Source: Gemmatimonadaceae bacterium
Lineage (GTDB): Bacteria; Gemmatimonadota; Gemmatimonadetes; Gemmatimonadales; Gemmatimonadaceae
Reading direction: 5' to 3'
DNA length: 33,141 nucleotides
Assembly: GCA_025358925.1 (NCBI GenBank)
Contig: JANYHT010000027.1
Coordinates: 1 to 33,141, forward strand
The notes beneath the pieces are model-generated. The model did no database searches and was not told the origin of the DNA. It worked only from the letters and a program-made list of their open reading frames with translations. How positions within the stretch are numbered: the first letter of the stretch is position 1; the number at the start of each line of letters is the position of its first letter. The position numbers and the translations under genes were made by a program. This document shows, in pieces, positions 22,732 through 31,682 of this stretch.

Positions 22732-25152
22732 TCATTTTTTTCGGCCGCCAGTCGCACTGGTAAACATCGCTTCATTCAGCTTCGCTTTGCGCAACAGCGC
22801 GGCGAAACGCGGCGATTTGCGCAGTGGATCGTAGACCGGGTGATTCATCACGATGTACTGTGTCCACATACTCCCTGATCGATGTGCAGACCGTTCCAAT
22901 GCGTCGAGCGCTCGAGAAGTATCTTTGATCGCGAGCATAACTGACGCGCGCATGACGTCGGTAAACCACGGTTGTGGTTCTCGCGCTTCATTGCTTCGCA
23001 ATATCTGCATGGCCGTCGCCGTGTCGCCGGCGACCGCGTAGATCAAGGGTACCTGCGACATCACCGCACCGGCAGGCATTCGACGCGCATACCGCATCGC
23101 ATCGGCGGTTCGCCCGACCGCGATATTTAGCAACGAACCAATATTCAATACTGGAAGCATCGTGGAATCAATTTGCGCAGCGCGATCAATCTCGGCGAGT
23201 GCCTGGGCCTCATTGCCTTGCGCATACATGGCATAGGCAATCCACGAAGATTGCACCGGTGACAACGGATCCAACTGCCGTGCGCGCTGCAGTTCGCCGA
23301 TGGCGTCTTTTGTACGACCTACGGTGAGGAGGAAACGCGCGTACTGCACTCGCGTGTTCACCTCATTGGGATCTATTTGAATGGCATGCCGAAACTCCAC
23401 ACCTGCACTGTCGAGTTGCGTGTTGTTCCAGTACGCAATCGCCAATGTTGACCGCGCCAACGCTAACGTGCTATCGAGCTGCAGCGCGCGATGCGCAGCG
23501 TTGGTCGCGCGTGCATACAGCTCACTCGGCAGCGTTCCGTCGAAGTACGGAACGAGTACGAGCGCCGCACTGAGGCCTGCGTACGCGCGTGCATACTGAT
23601 CATCTTTGGCAATGGCTTGTTCAAAATTGGCGATGCTCTGCTTGACGCCCGGACCTCGTCGTTGCAGCAGGTAGACCCCGCGTAGATACAAATCGTAAGC
23701 TTGCGAATGAATGCTGTCGCTGTCGGCCGAGTGTGAGTTGCGCGCTGTGACCGCTTCCCTGGCAAGTGTTTTGTGCAGGCTGCCGGCAATTGCACGAACG
23801 ATGCTGTCTTTCACTTGCGACAACTCATTCGAATTTTGTACAAAATCCAGCGACCACAGTTCTGTTCCGCCGGTGGAATCCGTGAGTTGCGCCGACACCT
23901 TCAAACGACCGTCTCGTTGCGTAAGAGATCCTTGGAGCAAGTAGCGTGCGCCGAGTGCGTGTCCAACGTTTCGTGCGTCAAGATCACGTCGGCCGTGGTA
24001 CTGAAACGCCGCGCTGCGTCCGATAAGCCGCATACCCGGCACTTTGCCAATGGCCGTCGCCAGTTCGTCCCGAATACCGTCGGCGAGATATTCCTGCAGC
24101 GAATCTCCGCCGACGTTAAGAAATGGTAGCACCGCGAGCGATGCGGGTTCATTGCTGATTGCCGCAGAACGCCACAAAAACAATCCGGCAGCAACGGCAA
24201 ACAGTGCGACCGCAGCCGTGACCATGACCGTGACTGCCGACTGCGTAAATCGCGCATTTTGTTTCGGCAGTGGGACTTGTGGCGAGGACGTGAGCGCGGC
24301 GTCCAGCGCCTGAATCAGTTCACGCGCATTTTGCGGCCGATCTGCTGGATCTTTCTCCAAACACTTCGCGACCAGCGTACACAAGGCGGGTGGAACGCCA
24401 GTGCGAACATCGGAAAGTGCGACTGGTGTCTCACTCATGTGCGCCGCAACGATCAGGTGCGACTTGCGTCCGGCAAACGGTGACGCTCCGGTGAGCACTT
24501 CATACGCGACGCAACCAAAGGCGTAAATGTCGGCGCGAGAATCAACATCGGGATCACCGACGGCTTGTTCGGGAGCCATGTAGGCTGGCGTGCCGATGCC
24601 AAACCCTGTCTGCGTCAGCGTGTGCTCTCTGTTGGCGCGCGCTGCGCTGAGTGCCTTCGCAATGCCGAAGTCCGCAACCACTGCCGTATCGCCAGACAGC
24701 AGAATGTTGTCGGGCTTGATGTCGCGATGGACGATGCCGTGTTCGTGCGCATACATCAACGCGCGTGCAATGTCGCGCAGAATATTGGTCGCTTCGCCAA
24801 TGGCAAGCGGTCCATCTTTTTCAATGCGGTCGCGAATGGAACGACCTTCAACGAACGGCATTGTGTAGTACGGCAATGATCCCGTTCGACCGGCGGACAA
24901 CAGCGGCACAATGTTCGCCTGCTGCAGTGAAGCGAGCATGCGAATTTCGCGCTCGAACCGTTCGAGACTTATTCCTTCTGCTAAATCGGGGGCCAGCACT
25001 TTCACCACCACTCGGCGGCCGAGTGCAATCTCGGTGGCGACAAACACCCGTGACATGCCGCCACCGGTCAGTTCACGTTCCAGCGTGTAGGCTGAGCCGA
25101 GTGACTGTTGGAGTGCCGATCGGAGATCGGGCGGCGAGCTGGGCGTGGTCAT
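22732..25152 (-). CDS. membrane Ser/Thr protein kinase with TPR-like sensor
   Basis: An 806-residue protein. Residues about 20-285 are a full Hanks-type kinase: glycine loop ELTGGGMSRVFVATE, Lys51 in VVVKVLAPDL, HRDIKPDN at 142-149 with Asp144, DFG at 161-163, and TPAYMAPEQ. One membrane segment lies at about 306-327 (AVTVMVTAAVALFAVAAGLF). The outer part begins with a TolB-like or adenylate-cyclase-associated fold (LAVLPFLNVGGDSLQEYLAD, ARYLLQGSLTQRDGRLKVSA) and continues with TPR units (AYAGLSAALVLVPYFDG, ARYARFLLTV-like repeats, RALDALERSAHRSG). This is a common gemmatimonad/acidobacterial architecture; signal and targets are unknown. A protein with a similar TPR tail is cut by the right edge. 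Confidence 0.93.
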   Translation of the reverse strand: MTTPSSPPDLRSALQQSLGSAYTLERELTGGGMSRVFVATEIALGRRVVVKVLAPDLAEGISLERFEREIRMLASLQQANIVPLLSAGRTGSLPYYTMPFVEGRSIRDRIEKDGPLAIGEATNILRDIARALMYAHEHGIVHRDIKPDNILLSGDTAVVADFGIAKALSAARANREHTLTQTGFGIGTPAYMAPEQAVGDPDVDSRADIYAFGCVAYEVLTGASPFAGRKSHLIVAAHMSETPVALSDVRTGVPPALCTLVAKCLEKDPADRPQNARELIQALDAALTSSPQVPLPKQNARFTQSAVTVMVTAAVALFAVAAGLFLWRSAAISNEPASLAVLPFLNVGGDSLQEYLADGIRDELATAIGKVPGMRLIGRSAAFQYHGRRDLDARNVGHALGARYLLQGSLTQRDGRLKVSAQLTDSTGGTELWSLDFVQNSNELSQVKDSIVRAIAGSLHKTLAREAVTARNSHSADSDSIHSQAYDLYLRGVYLLQRRGPGVKQSIANFEQAIAKDDQYARAYAGLSAALVLVPYFDGTLPSELYARATNAAHRALQLDSTLALARSTLAIAYWNNTQLDSAGVEFRHAIQIDPNEVNTRVQYARFLLTVGRTKDAIGELQRARQLDPLSPVQSSWIAYAMYAQGNEAQALAEIDRAAQIDSTMLPVLNIGSLLNIAVGRTADAMRYARRMPAGAVMSQVPLIYAVAGDTATAMQILRSNEAREPQPWFTDVMRASVMLAIKDTSRALDALERSAHRSGSMWTQYIVMNHPVYDPLRKSPRFAALLRKAKLNEAMFTSATGGRKK

Positions 25153-25268
25153 AGGAAAAGCGCCATTGTCTCACAACGTAGTCTCCAGCAAACGAAGGCA
25201 CCATAACGCCAAGAATGCGACGCACTAACAAATGAGAACACGTTGCCGATGACTCATATCGAATGCGC

Positions 25269-26255
25269 TCACCGCGGACGTCGCGAGAGCCAAGCGGCGA
25301 GTCGTTTTTCGGCGAGCGAATCACGCGCGTTCGTCGAGTCGATCCAAGCGCGATACGGCGCCAGCGTCTTCAAATACGTCAGGTACCGCGGATAGCTTGC
25401 GGGATCTTTCCCGTCGAGAATTTCGACAGATGTTGTGATCGCCGCTTTTGCAAATGCGCGCCAAATGCGTTCGCCGAAAGCGGCCGTGGCCAAATGCGGA
25501 GCGCCCAAGTATCCCGGCCAGCCCGGTTGAGCAGCGACGTCGAAGTCTGCGGCGTAGTTGGCGCCCGACACCACCGGTGCCTGCCGATAGTCTTTCGCGA
25601 CTAAATCGGGACGCAGGTACAGCATCAGACTGTGCTCGTCCATGCCCGCATGCAACGACAGACCATCGGCGGCTCTCTCCGCGGCCGTCATATCGGCCAT
25701 CGCACCGCCCCAACCGCCGAGTACTGGGAGGAGGCCCCATAAGTTGACCATGGTGCCGCGGTAGGTGTCGTGAAAGAAATCTGAGGCGTCATCGAGCGCG
25801 CCGATGTGCAGCGGCGAGCCATGGACGTGTACGACCAGTATCCAGCGAAAGCCTTGCTCCCCAAGCTCGCTCGCGAGGTCGACGAACGCAGCGCGAAGGG
25901 TCGGCGGACGTAGCGCGTAGGTGCCGGCAAACGAATACTGGCGTCCGATTTCGTTTGAGCCGCTTGCGCCTGCCGCGATTGGCGGAAACACCAACACCGT
26001 CCACCCTGGCCGCTGGCGAACGATGCCGGCCGCCAGCTCTTGGCTGAGGCGCGCGCTGAGGATGCCATCGGTGAAGGCTGGCAGGTATGGGCCATGCTCC
26101 TCGAGCATGCCGCCTTGCAGAATGACGACCGTCTTCGCGCGATCGAGCGCGCGGATCTCACGCGTATTCAAGTCTCCGACTTGTCGGACCTGCGCCGACA
26201 GAGCGGACGTGCAAACGATCGCGACGGCGAGCAGTGTTCCGAACCGAAGAGGCAT
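25269..26255 (-). CDS. secreted creatininase-family protein
   Basis: A 328-residue protein with a signal peptide (LLAVAIVCTSALSAQ). The creatininase metal-site start is clear: VVILQGGMLEEHGPYLPAFT with Glu53, His54 and Asp63. FRWILVVHVHGSPLH takes the place of the usual NGHGGN, and LSLHAGMDEHSLMLYLRPDL replaces HAGExETS. So one metal-site sequence is standard and two are variant. Family members hydrolyse cyclic amides or formamides (creatinine, FAPy-type compounds, mycofactocin peptide). The signal peptide points to periplasmic action. The variant motifs may mean a different substrate. Confidence 0.85.
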   Translation of the reverse strand: MPLRFGTLLAVAIVCTSALSAQVRQVGDLNTREIRALDRAKTVVILQGGMLEEHGPYLPAFTDGILSARLSQELAAGIVRQRPGWTVLVFPPIAAGASGSNEIGRQYSFAGTYALRPPTLRAAFVDLASELGEQGFRWILVVHVHGSPLHIGALDDASDFFHDTYRGTMVNLWGLLPVLGGWGGAMADMTAAERAADGLSLHAGMDEHSLMLYLRPDLVAKDYRQAPVVSGANYAADFDVAAQPGWPGYLGAPHLATAAFGERIWRAFAKAAITTSVEILDGKDPASYPRYLTYLKTLAPYRAWIDSTNARDSLAEKRLAAWLSRRPR

Positions 26256-26767
26256 GTCACGCTCCGCGTGTCGAACGAAGAAACAGAACGTTGCAACGCG
26301 AGCGACGGCATGTGCATTTCTGCGCCGACCTTTCCGACCGTGAAGTTCGCCAACGACTCGGTGGGCCGGAAGAGGGCGCGCTACCTACACGAGCGCGGCG
26401 CGTATCGAAGCACCATGCGCGAAATGCCCCGACGCCGGTAGTGCACACTCTGCCGTCCATCGTCGGACGCGGAGACGAGGCGGCGGCGATTCACGAAATG
26501 CATTGGGCAATGTGAGCGCACCGCGAGGAGAGTGGAGCACCCATGTCGGGCGCGATGACAACCACTGAGCAGCATCAGTTCGATCCGCGCATTGGCCAGA
26601 TTTTCGATCACGATCGAATACGTCGGTCCTGCGTAGTACGCCTTGCCGTGCGCTTTTCTGGTTCCGGAGCCGTTCTTGCACGGGGACGGTCACTCCCGCC
26701 GCTTTTCATGCCGCTGTACCGGGCGAGCGTTTCCCAATGTCCGGCCCAGATTCCTCATACTGCTGAC
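26256..26767 (-). other. no intact gene; protein-like remnant on the minus strand (about 26550-26690)
   Basis: The minus strand from about 26690 reads KNGSGTRKAHGKAYYAGPTY, then SIVIENLANARIELMLLSGC. The composition is protein-like and the frame is open, but there is no start, no family match that I know, and a TGA upstream. The rest of the stretch, including the mgtA leader, shows nothing else. Confidence 0.35.
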
Positions 26768-29380
26768 ATGATCAACCTGCCGAAGCTGGCACACCTGCCA
26801 TCGACGGCCGCGACGCCGTCCATCCACTTCTCTCCGATCCTGGCGGAGGTGGCGCAGCTGGATCCAAGCGCGGTGTTCTCCCGCATGAAGAGTTCAGCGG
26901 ATGGCTTGAGCCCTGCCGACGCTGCCAGTCGCTTGGCGCAGCTGGGACCGAATGTCGTGGTGGCGAGCACGCATCGCGGCTGGGTGTTTCGGCTTCTCGG
27001 CGCCATGCGAAACCCCTTGGTCATCCTGCTCGGCATTCTCGCGACCATCTCGTTCGCCACCGGCGATTCGCGAGCCGGCACAGTGATCGCGGTGATGGTC
27101 GTCCTCGGGGTGGGACTGCGCTTCATCCAGGAAGCGCGTGCCGGCGCTGCCGCGGAGAAGTTAAAGGCGATGATCAACATCACCGCCGCCGTGGTGCGTG
27201 CCGGCACGGCGGAGGAGATCGCGCTCCGGCAGCTGGTACCGGGCGACATCGTCACGCTCTCGGCCGGCGACATGATCCCGGCAGACGTGCGGATCATCGA
27301 GGCCAACGACCTGTTCATTTCTCAGGGCACGTTGACCGGTGAGTCGCTCCCGGTGGAGAAGGTCGGCGCTCCCGACACACGAACGGGTATTTCGCCACTC
27401 GACCTCGCGAACATTTGCTTCTTGGGCACGAGCGTCGAGAGCGGCGCCGCCACGGGCGTCATCCTCGCGACAGGCCCACAGACGTACTTCGGCAGCATGG
27501 CGGGAAGCATGGCGGGCGATCCGGAGCCGACCAGCTTCGACAAGGGGATGCAGCAGTTCACATGGCTGATGATCCGTTTCATGATCGTGATGGTGCCCCT
27601 GGTGTTTCTCATCAACGGGTTCACGAAGCACAACTGGCGAGAAGCGTTCTTCTTCTCCATCGCGGTCGCGGTCGGGCTTACGCCGGAGATGCTGCCGATG
27701 ATCGTCTCCGTCTGCTTAGCAAAGGGGGCGCTCGCGATGTCGAAAAAGAAAGTGATCGTGAAGCAGCTGAATGCGATCCAGAATTTCGGCGCCATGGATG
27801 TCCTCTGCACCGACAAGACGGGCACGCTGACGATGGATCAGGTGGTGCTGGAGCGGTACTGCGACGTGATGCGGAAGGATGACGCGGCCGTCCTGCTGGA
27901 TGCCTTTCTCATAGCACACTTCCAGACCGGACTGAAGAACGTGCTCGATCGCGCCGTGCTCGCGCACCGTGATGCGCACGAAGAACTGATCGTGGGCTAT
28001 CGCAAGGTTGACGAGATCCCCTTCGACTTCGTGCGCCGGATGATGTCCGTGGTGGTCGAGAAGCCGGACAAGGACCATCAACTCCTCACCAAGGGCGCAC
28101 CCGAAGCCGTGTTCCCGCGCTGCACATCCTATGAGCTGGACGGCAAGGTATTTCCGTTGGAGCCGGAGCGTGCTGCGGAGCTGATCACGCACTACGAGCG
28201 ACTCAACGCCGACGGGCTTCGCGTGTTGGCGGTCGCTCACAAGCATCTCGCCGATGACGAGCCGATCTCCAAGGACGATGAGTGCGAGCTGATTCTCAAG
28301 GGGTATATCGCCTTTCTCGATCCACCGAAGGACTCTGCTCGCAAGGCGATTGACGCGCTGCAGAAGCATGGCGTGACCGTGAAGGTCCTTACCGGCGACA
28401 ACGACCTTGTCACGCGCACGGTGTGCCGACAGGTCGGGCTGAACGCGGACGACATCCTCCTCGGTAGCAAGGTCGAAGCGATGACGGATGCCGAACTCGC
28501 CGTCGCCGCCGAGCGCACCCAGGTGTTCGCGCGCCTCACCCCCGCGCACAAGCAGCGGATCATTCGCGCACTCCAGGCAACGGGGCATGTCGTGGGCTTC
28601 ATGGGGGACGGTATCAACGACGCGCCGGCGCTGCACGTGGCCGACGTGGGCATCTCTGTCGATTCCGCGGTCGACATCGCTAAGGCGGCCGCAGCAGTGA
28701 TCCTCCTCGAAAAGGATCTGATGGTGCTGGATGACGGCGTGATCGAAGGCCGCAAGGTGTTTGTGAACATCCTCAAGTACGTGCGTATGGGTGCCAGCTC
28801 GAACTTCGGCAATATGTTCAGCGTGCTGGGTGCAAGCGCATTCCTCCCGTTCGTACCGATGGCTCCTATCCAAGTGCTGACGAACAACCTGCTCTACGAC
28901 TTCTCGCAGGTCCCCATTCCCACGGACACCGTGTCACCGGAGCAGACTGCCACGCCCCGTCCTTGGAACATCGGCGATATCAAGAAGTTCGTCCTGTTCA
29001 TCGGCCCGATCAGCTCGGTGTTCGACTACACGACATTTTTCGTGATGCTGTACGTGTTCGGCTGCTGGGATCCCGCACGCGCGTCACTGTTTCAGACCGG
29101 CTGGTTCGTCGAGTCGCTGATCACACAGACGTTGATCGTTCACGTCATCCGCACGAACGAGATTCCCTTCATCCAGAGCCGCGCGAGTTGGCAACTCACG
29201 ATAACCACCTTGGCAATCATGGCCATCGCCGCATGGCTGCCTTACTCACCCCTCGCGTCGGCACTTGGATTCACCGCATTGCCGCCACTCTACTGGCCGA
29301 TCCTGCTCGCAACCCTCTTCTCTTACGTCGTTCTCACCCAGGCAGTGAAAATGTGGCTGATCCGCAAGGCGTGGCTCTGA
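26768..29380 (+). CDS. mgtA: MgtA-type magnesium-translocating P-type ATPase
   Basis: From ATG 26768 the protein has 870 residues. All P-type motifs are present: TGES near residue 190 in QGTLTGESLPVEK, phosphorylation Asp349 in LCTDKTGTLTMDQ, KGAPEAVFPRC in the nucleotide domain, and GDGINDAP with Asp614. The N-terminus has VFRLLGAMRNPLVILLGILA. The C-terminal membrane part reads YVRMGASSNFGNMFSVLGAS, FLPFVPMAPIQVLTNNLLYD and SQVPIPTDTVSPE, the last being distinctive of the MgtA/MgtB (P3B) subgroup. It imports Mg2+ at the cost of ATP. The longer frame from 26543 adds 75 residues that look non-coding. The leader is more than 200 bases long, which leaves room for a Mg2+ sensor, but no known one was recognised. 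Confidence 0.93.
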   Translation: MINLPKLAHLPSTAATPSIHFSPILAEVAQLDPSAVFSRMKSSADGLSPADAASRLAQLGPNVVVASTHRGWVFRLLGAMRNPLVILLGILATISFATGDSRAGTVIAVMVVLGVGLRFIQEARAGAAAEKLKAMINITAAVVRAGTAEEIALRQLVPGDIVTLSAGDMIPADVRIIEANDLFISQGTLTGESLPVEKVGAPDTRTGISPLDLANICFLGTSVESGAATGVILATGPQTYFGSMAGSMAGDPEPTSFDKGMQQFTWLMIRFMIVMVPLVFLINGFTKHNWREAFFFSIAVAVGLTPEMLPMIVSVCLAKGALAMSKKKVIVKQLNAIQNFGAMDVLCTDKTGTLTMDQVVLERYCDVMRKDDAAVLLDAFLIAHFQTGLKNVLDRAVLAHRDAHEELIVGYRKVDEIPFDFVRRMMSVVVEKPDKDHQLLTKGAPEAVFPRCTSYELDGKVFPLEPERAAELITHYERLNADGLRVLAVAHKHLADDEPISKDDECELILKGYIAFLDPPKDSARKAIDALQKHGVTVKVLTGDNDLVTRTVCRQVGLNADDILLGSKVEAMTDAELAVAAERTQVFARLTPAHKQRIIRALQATGHVVGFMGDGINDAPALHVADVGISVDSAVDIAKAAAAVILLEKDLMVLDDGVIEGRKVFVNILKYVRMGASSNFGNMFSVLGASAFLPFVPMAPIQVLTNNLLYDFSQVPIPTDTVSPEQTATPRPWNIGDIKKFVLFIGPISSVFDYTTFFVMLYVFGCWDPARASLFQTGWFVESLITQTLIVHVIRTNEIPFIQSRASWQLTITTLAIMAIAAWLPYSPLASALGFTALPPLYWPILLATLFSYVVLTQAVKMWLIRKAWL

Positions 29381-29658
29381 ACGCGGGCGCGCCAGACCGG
29401 CGCTGGATCGCGTCTGGCTTCGCGTAGCCGCGGCGGCCACGCTCGCAGAAGCGGAGACGCATGCATGATGGCGGAGCAGGCAAACCGCGCCAAAACGTTC
29501 GTTCTGCGCGCCATGAGTCATAAGCTTGCGCCGTCAGCGGCAGTCGGAGCGCCCGGGCGAGTGCCGCATCATGCCCGTACAGATCGAAGTAGAAGAAGGG
29601 GACACCGTCATCGTCGGTTGCCACCGTGCCATAGAGGATGTAGACCGTCCGTCGACGT
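29334..29658 (-). other. unassigned minus-strand frame after the HicA-HicB gene
   Basis: The frame, open from 29681, reads RRTVYILYGTVATDDDGVPF, then FFYFDLYGHDAALARALRLP, which looks like a short natural protein, and becomes Arg-rich after about 29510. It starts within the hicAB end and overlaps the mgtA 3' end, so it may be a cassette remnant. No family is recognised. Confidence 0.3.
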
Positions 29659-30048
29659 CTATGCAAACGGGAGACGACCACGCGGTTCTGGAATCAAGCG
29701 GCCGAGTTCACGGGCCGTCGCAATCCATTCAGCGATGACGATTTCCGCCGCCGCGACGGCTTCGGCATACGTCGAGCCATCCGCCATGCAACCGTGGAGC
29801 TCCGGAACTTCGACGACGAATGCGGCGTGCGCATCGCTGACTTGGTACGCTTTGGCACGTCCGCCAACACGTGGTTGGAGGTTCACGATCTCGACAATAC
29901 CAGCGCGACTGAATATACGATGGCTGCCGCCGCGATGTCGGTCGTCGAACCCGAGCCGCCGCAGCAGGTCACACAACTCGTCGAAGCCGACGTTCCCGTC
30001 GGAGGCGCCGCGCAACACTTTCTGAAGGATCCATTCGTGACGCGTCAT
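29659..30048 (-). CDS. in-frame HicA-HicB fusion (toxin-antitoxin chimera)
   Basis: A 129-residue frame. Residues 1-70 are a HicA toxin: MTRHEWILQKVLRGASDGNV, FDELCDLLRRLGFDDRHRGG, SHRIFSRAGIVEIVNLQPRV and GRAKAYQV, with the catalytic His43 in GSHRIF. Residues 71-129 are the second part of a HicB antitoxin: AFVVEVPELHGCMADGSTYA, EAVAAAEIVIAEWIATAREL and GRLIPEPRGRLPFA. Missing are the last HicA residues and the first HicB strand, as if one deletion removed the end of hicA, the junction and the hicB start. HicA normally cleaves mRNA and HicB binds it; here both sit in one chain. It lies 38 bases after an attC end, so it is a cassette gene. Confidence 0.82.
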   Translation of the reverse strand: MTRHEWILQKVLRGASDGNVGFDELCDLLRRLGFDDRHRGGSHRIFSRAGIVEIVNLQPRVGGRAKAYQVSDAHAAFVVEVPELHGCMADGSTYAEAVAAAEIVIAEWIATARELGRLIPEPRGRLPFA

Positions 30049-30085
30049 CGCGAGGAATTTATCGGAATGGGCGTGCCGGTTGTCC

Positions 30086-30181
30086 AGCTAACGCTTGGGT
30101 TCAGTTGCAGCGCATCTCATACAGATGCGCGCGCAGCGCGCATTCAATACTGCGCTGTCAATCTGCAACCCATTGTTAGAC
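30086..30181 (-). repeat. integron attC recombination site, minus orientation
   Basis: In cassette direction it begins GTCTAAC (30181-30175) and ends CGTTAGCT (down to 30086). The left part reads GTCTAACAATGGGTTGCAGA and the right part TGCAACTGAACCCAAGCGTT. TTGCAG pairs with CTGCAA, and GCGCATCT pairs with AGATGCGC around a five-base loop. The signature matches the sites at 6366 and 9030. Confidence 0.85.
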
Positions 30182-30267
30182 ATCGCCAGCAGTGTTGTGC
30201 GCTCTGTCGCGCGAGCAGCCGGCGACCGGGTCACGACGATCGGACCCTGGGTACTGGAGGTGTCCCG

Positions 30268-30498
30268 TCAACTCGCGCGGGTGCGTGCCGGCCGCCACGA
30301 CATCGCGAGCCGACGACCGGTGCCGGCGCAGTCCCGTAAATACAGATTGATCAAACTCTGATACGGCAGCGCGGTTTCCTCCGCCAACGCCTTGAAGTAC
30401 GCGATGGTCGACGTGTCCAACCGAATCGTCACCGACTGCTTGAGCCGTTTCGCATAGGGGTTCTTCGTCGCCGCGGAAAAGTCGTAGTGGGCTTTCAT
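30268..30498 (-). CDS. brnA: BrnA/CopG-type antitoxin
   Basis: A 76-residue protein: MKAHYDFSAATKNPYAKRLK, QSVTIRLDTSTIAYFKALAE and ALPYQSLINLYLRDCAGTGR. This is the BrnA-like CopG antitoxin pattern (YDFS start, VTIRLD strand, then two helices of the ribbon-helix-helix). Its ATG overlaps the brnT stop by four bases, so the pair is coupled with the toxin first, as is usual for brnTA. It should neutralise BrnT and repress the operon. The attC follows 87 bases after the stop. Confidence 0.85.
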   Translation of the reverse strand: MKAHYDFSAATKNPYAKRLKQSVTIRLDTSTIAYFKALAEETALPYQSLINLYLRDCAGTGRRLAMSWRPARTRAS

Positions 30499-30788
30499 CG
30501 AGTGCGTCTCCGGGCATAAGTCTGACGTTCGCTGGGATCGGCTTTGCGGGCCGAGATGATGCTGATGACGTCGTCGAGCCCTTCGCAGTGCACGACGACC
30601 AACACGCGGAGCGCGGCGCTCAACCCCACAAGGACGAAGCGCGCTTCTTCTACGGAATGCTCCGGATCCGGCATGAACAGCGCTTCGTCGTCGTCGAACA
30701 CCGTCCGTGCTTCCTCGAACGACACGCCATGCTTGCGCTGATTCGTCGCGTCCTTCCTCGGGTCCCACTCGAATTCGGGCACGTCCAT
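30495..30788 (-). CDS. brnT: BrnT-type ribonuclease toxin (DUF497)
   Basis: A 97-residue protein: FEWDPRKDATNQRKHGVSFE, EARTVFDDDEALFMPDPEHS, VEEARFVLVGLSAALRVLVV and ISIISARKADPSERQTYARR. These are the BrnT/DUF497 motifs (EWDxxKxxxNxxKHGVSFEEA, RxLVVxxxE, IxIISARxAxxxERxxYxxR). BrnT is a small RNase that slows growth when free; the conserved residues appear intact, so the toxin should be active. A palindromic TGTACA site lies just before its start. Confidence 0.9.
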   Translation of the reverse strand: MDVPEFEWDPRKDATNQRKHGVSFEEARTVFDDDEALFMPDPEHSVEEARFVLVGLSAALRVLVVVHCEGLDDVISIISARKADPSERQTYARRRTR

Positions 30789-30799
30789 CTTTCAAGGTA

Positions 30800-30812
30800 T
30801 GTACATTGTACA
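30800..30812. promoter_or_regulatory. brnTA operator/promoter with TGTACA palindrome
   Basis: TGTACATTGTACA lies 12 bases upstream of the brnT ATG. On the minus strand it includes TACAAT, a plausible -10 box. A ribbon-helix-helix antitoxin bound here would shut off its own promoter, as known for brnTA. Confidence 0.5.
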
Positions 30813-30872
30813 GAACCGCAAGGACCTTCTGGCGCGCGTCCGCGCGACTGCCCGATTCACGCACCGTGGTCA

Positions 30873-31661
30873 GTGTCCTGCGCGGCGCATGGGTACATTG
30901 AAACCAATTCGCGCCCGCGCCGCAAGTTCCGCGCCGTGTCCGTTGGTTTTACCAGTGGATATCACTGGCGCGTGAGTGGCAGCGATTGGGGCGAACTGGT
31001 GTGGGCGGCGCGCGGTGTCATGACTGTCGCGGTCGAATCATCGCAGTGGGTGGTATCGCCGCAGCACGCGCTGTGGATTCCACCGCGCGTGCCACACCGC
31101 GTGCGGCTCGCAGGTCGAGGAGTGCTGAGTCAAGTGTACTTCTCGCGCACGACCTGCCGCCGGTTACCAACCGTACCCCAGGTCATTCACGTGAGCGCGC
31201 TGCTTCGCGAGCTGTTGCGGCGACTCCTTCCGTTGGGCACCCTGCGACGCGCAGTGCCACGTGAGCATCACGTGTTGCAGTTACTGCTCGATGAGCTCGT
31301 CGTGGTTCCCGTCGCCGCGATGGAGCTGCCGCTACCAACCGACGAACGTGCTCGTCGCGCTGCGGAGTATCTGCAAACCAATCCGTCAGTCGAGTTACGC
31401 GCACCGGCATTTGCGCGACATGCGAACGCGAGCGTACGCACACTCGAGCGGCTGTTCGCCGGCGAGACTGGACTATTGCTCGGCGCGTGGCGTCATCGCG
31501 CGCAGCTCGTTCGCGCGATGACATTGTTGGCCGACGGTACGTTGGTCGGCGACACGGCAACCATCGTCGGTTACGCCAGCACCAGCGCGTTCGTCGCGGC
31601 GTTTTGGCGCGCGATTGGCGTCACACCGGGTGCGTATGCAGCGAATATGACACCGGGTTAG
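30873..31661 (+). CDS. AraC-family transcriptional regulator
   Basis: The frame from the GTG at 30873 gives 262 residues; GTG 30936 is an alternative and no ATG start fits. The N-terminal cupin-like part reads DWGELVWAARGVMTVAVESS, then ALWIPPRVPHRVRLAGRGVL, the pattern of AraC-type effector domains. The C-terminal 95 residues form the double helix-turn-helix: RRAAEYLQTNPSVELRAPAF, ASVRTLERLFAGETGLLLGA and VGYASTSAFVAAFWRAIGVT. It diverges from brnTA and may share the control region by accident of insertion. Ligand and targets are unknown. Confidence 0.82.
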   Translation: MSCAAHGYIETNSRPRRKFRAVSVGFTSGYHWRVSGSDWGELVWAARGVMTVAVESSQWVVSPQHALWIPPRVPHRVRLAGRGVLSQVYFSRTTCRRLPTVPQVIHVSALLRELLRRLLPLGTLRRAVPREHHVLQLLLDELVVVPVAAMELPLPTDERARRAAEYLQTNPSVELRAPAFARHANASVRTLERLFAGETGLLLGAWRHRAQLVRAMTLLADGTLVGDTATIVGYASTSAFVAAFWRAIGVTPGAYAANMTPG

Positions 31662-31682
31662 ACCGCGTAGACCCGCAGCAGA

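Noticed and set aside
26540-26767. A Mg2+ riboswitch in the mgtA leader
   Set aside because: No hairpin set or proline-rich leader peptide of the known mgtA types could be recognised.
27716-28873. A 385-codon minus-strand open frame inside mgtA
   Set aside because: It is a shadow of the mgtA reading frame, rich in His and Arg and without any family motif.
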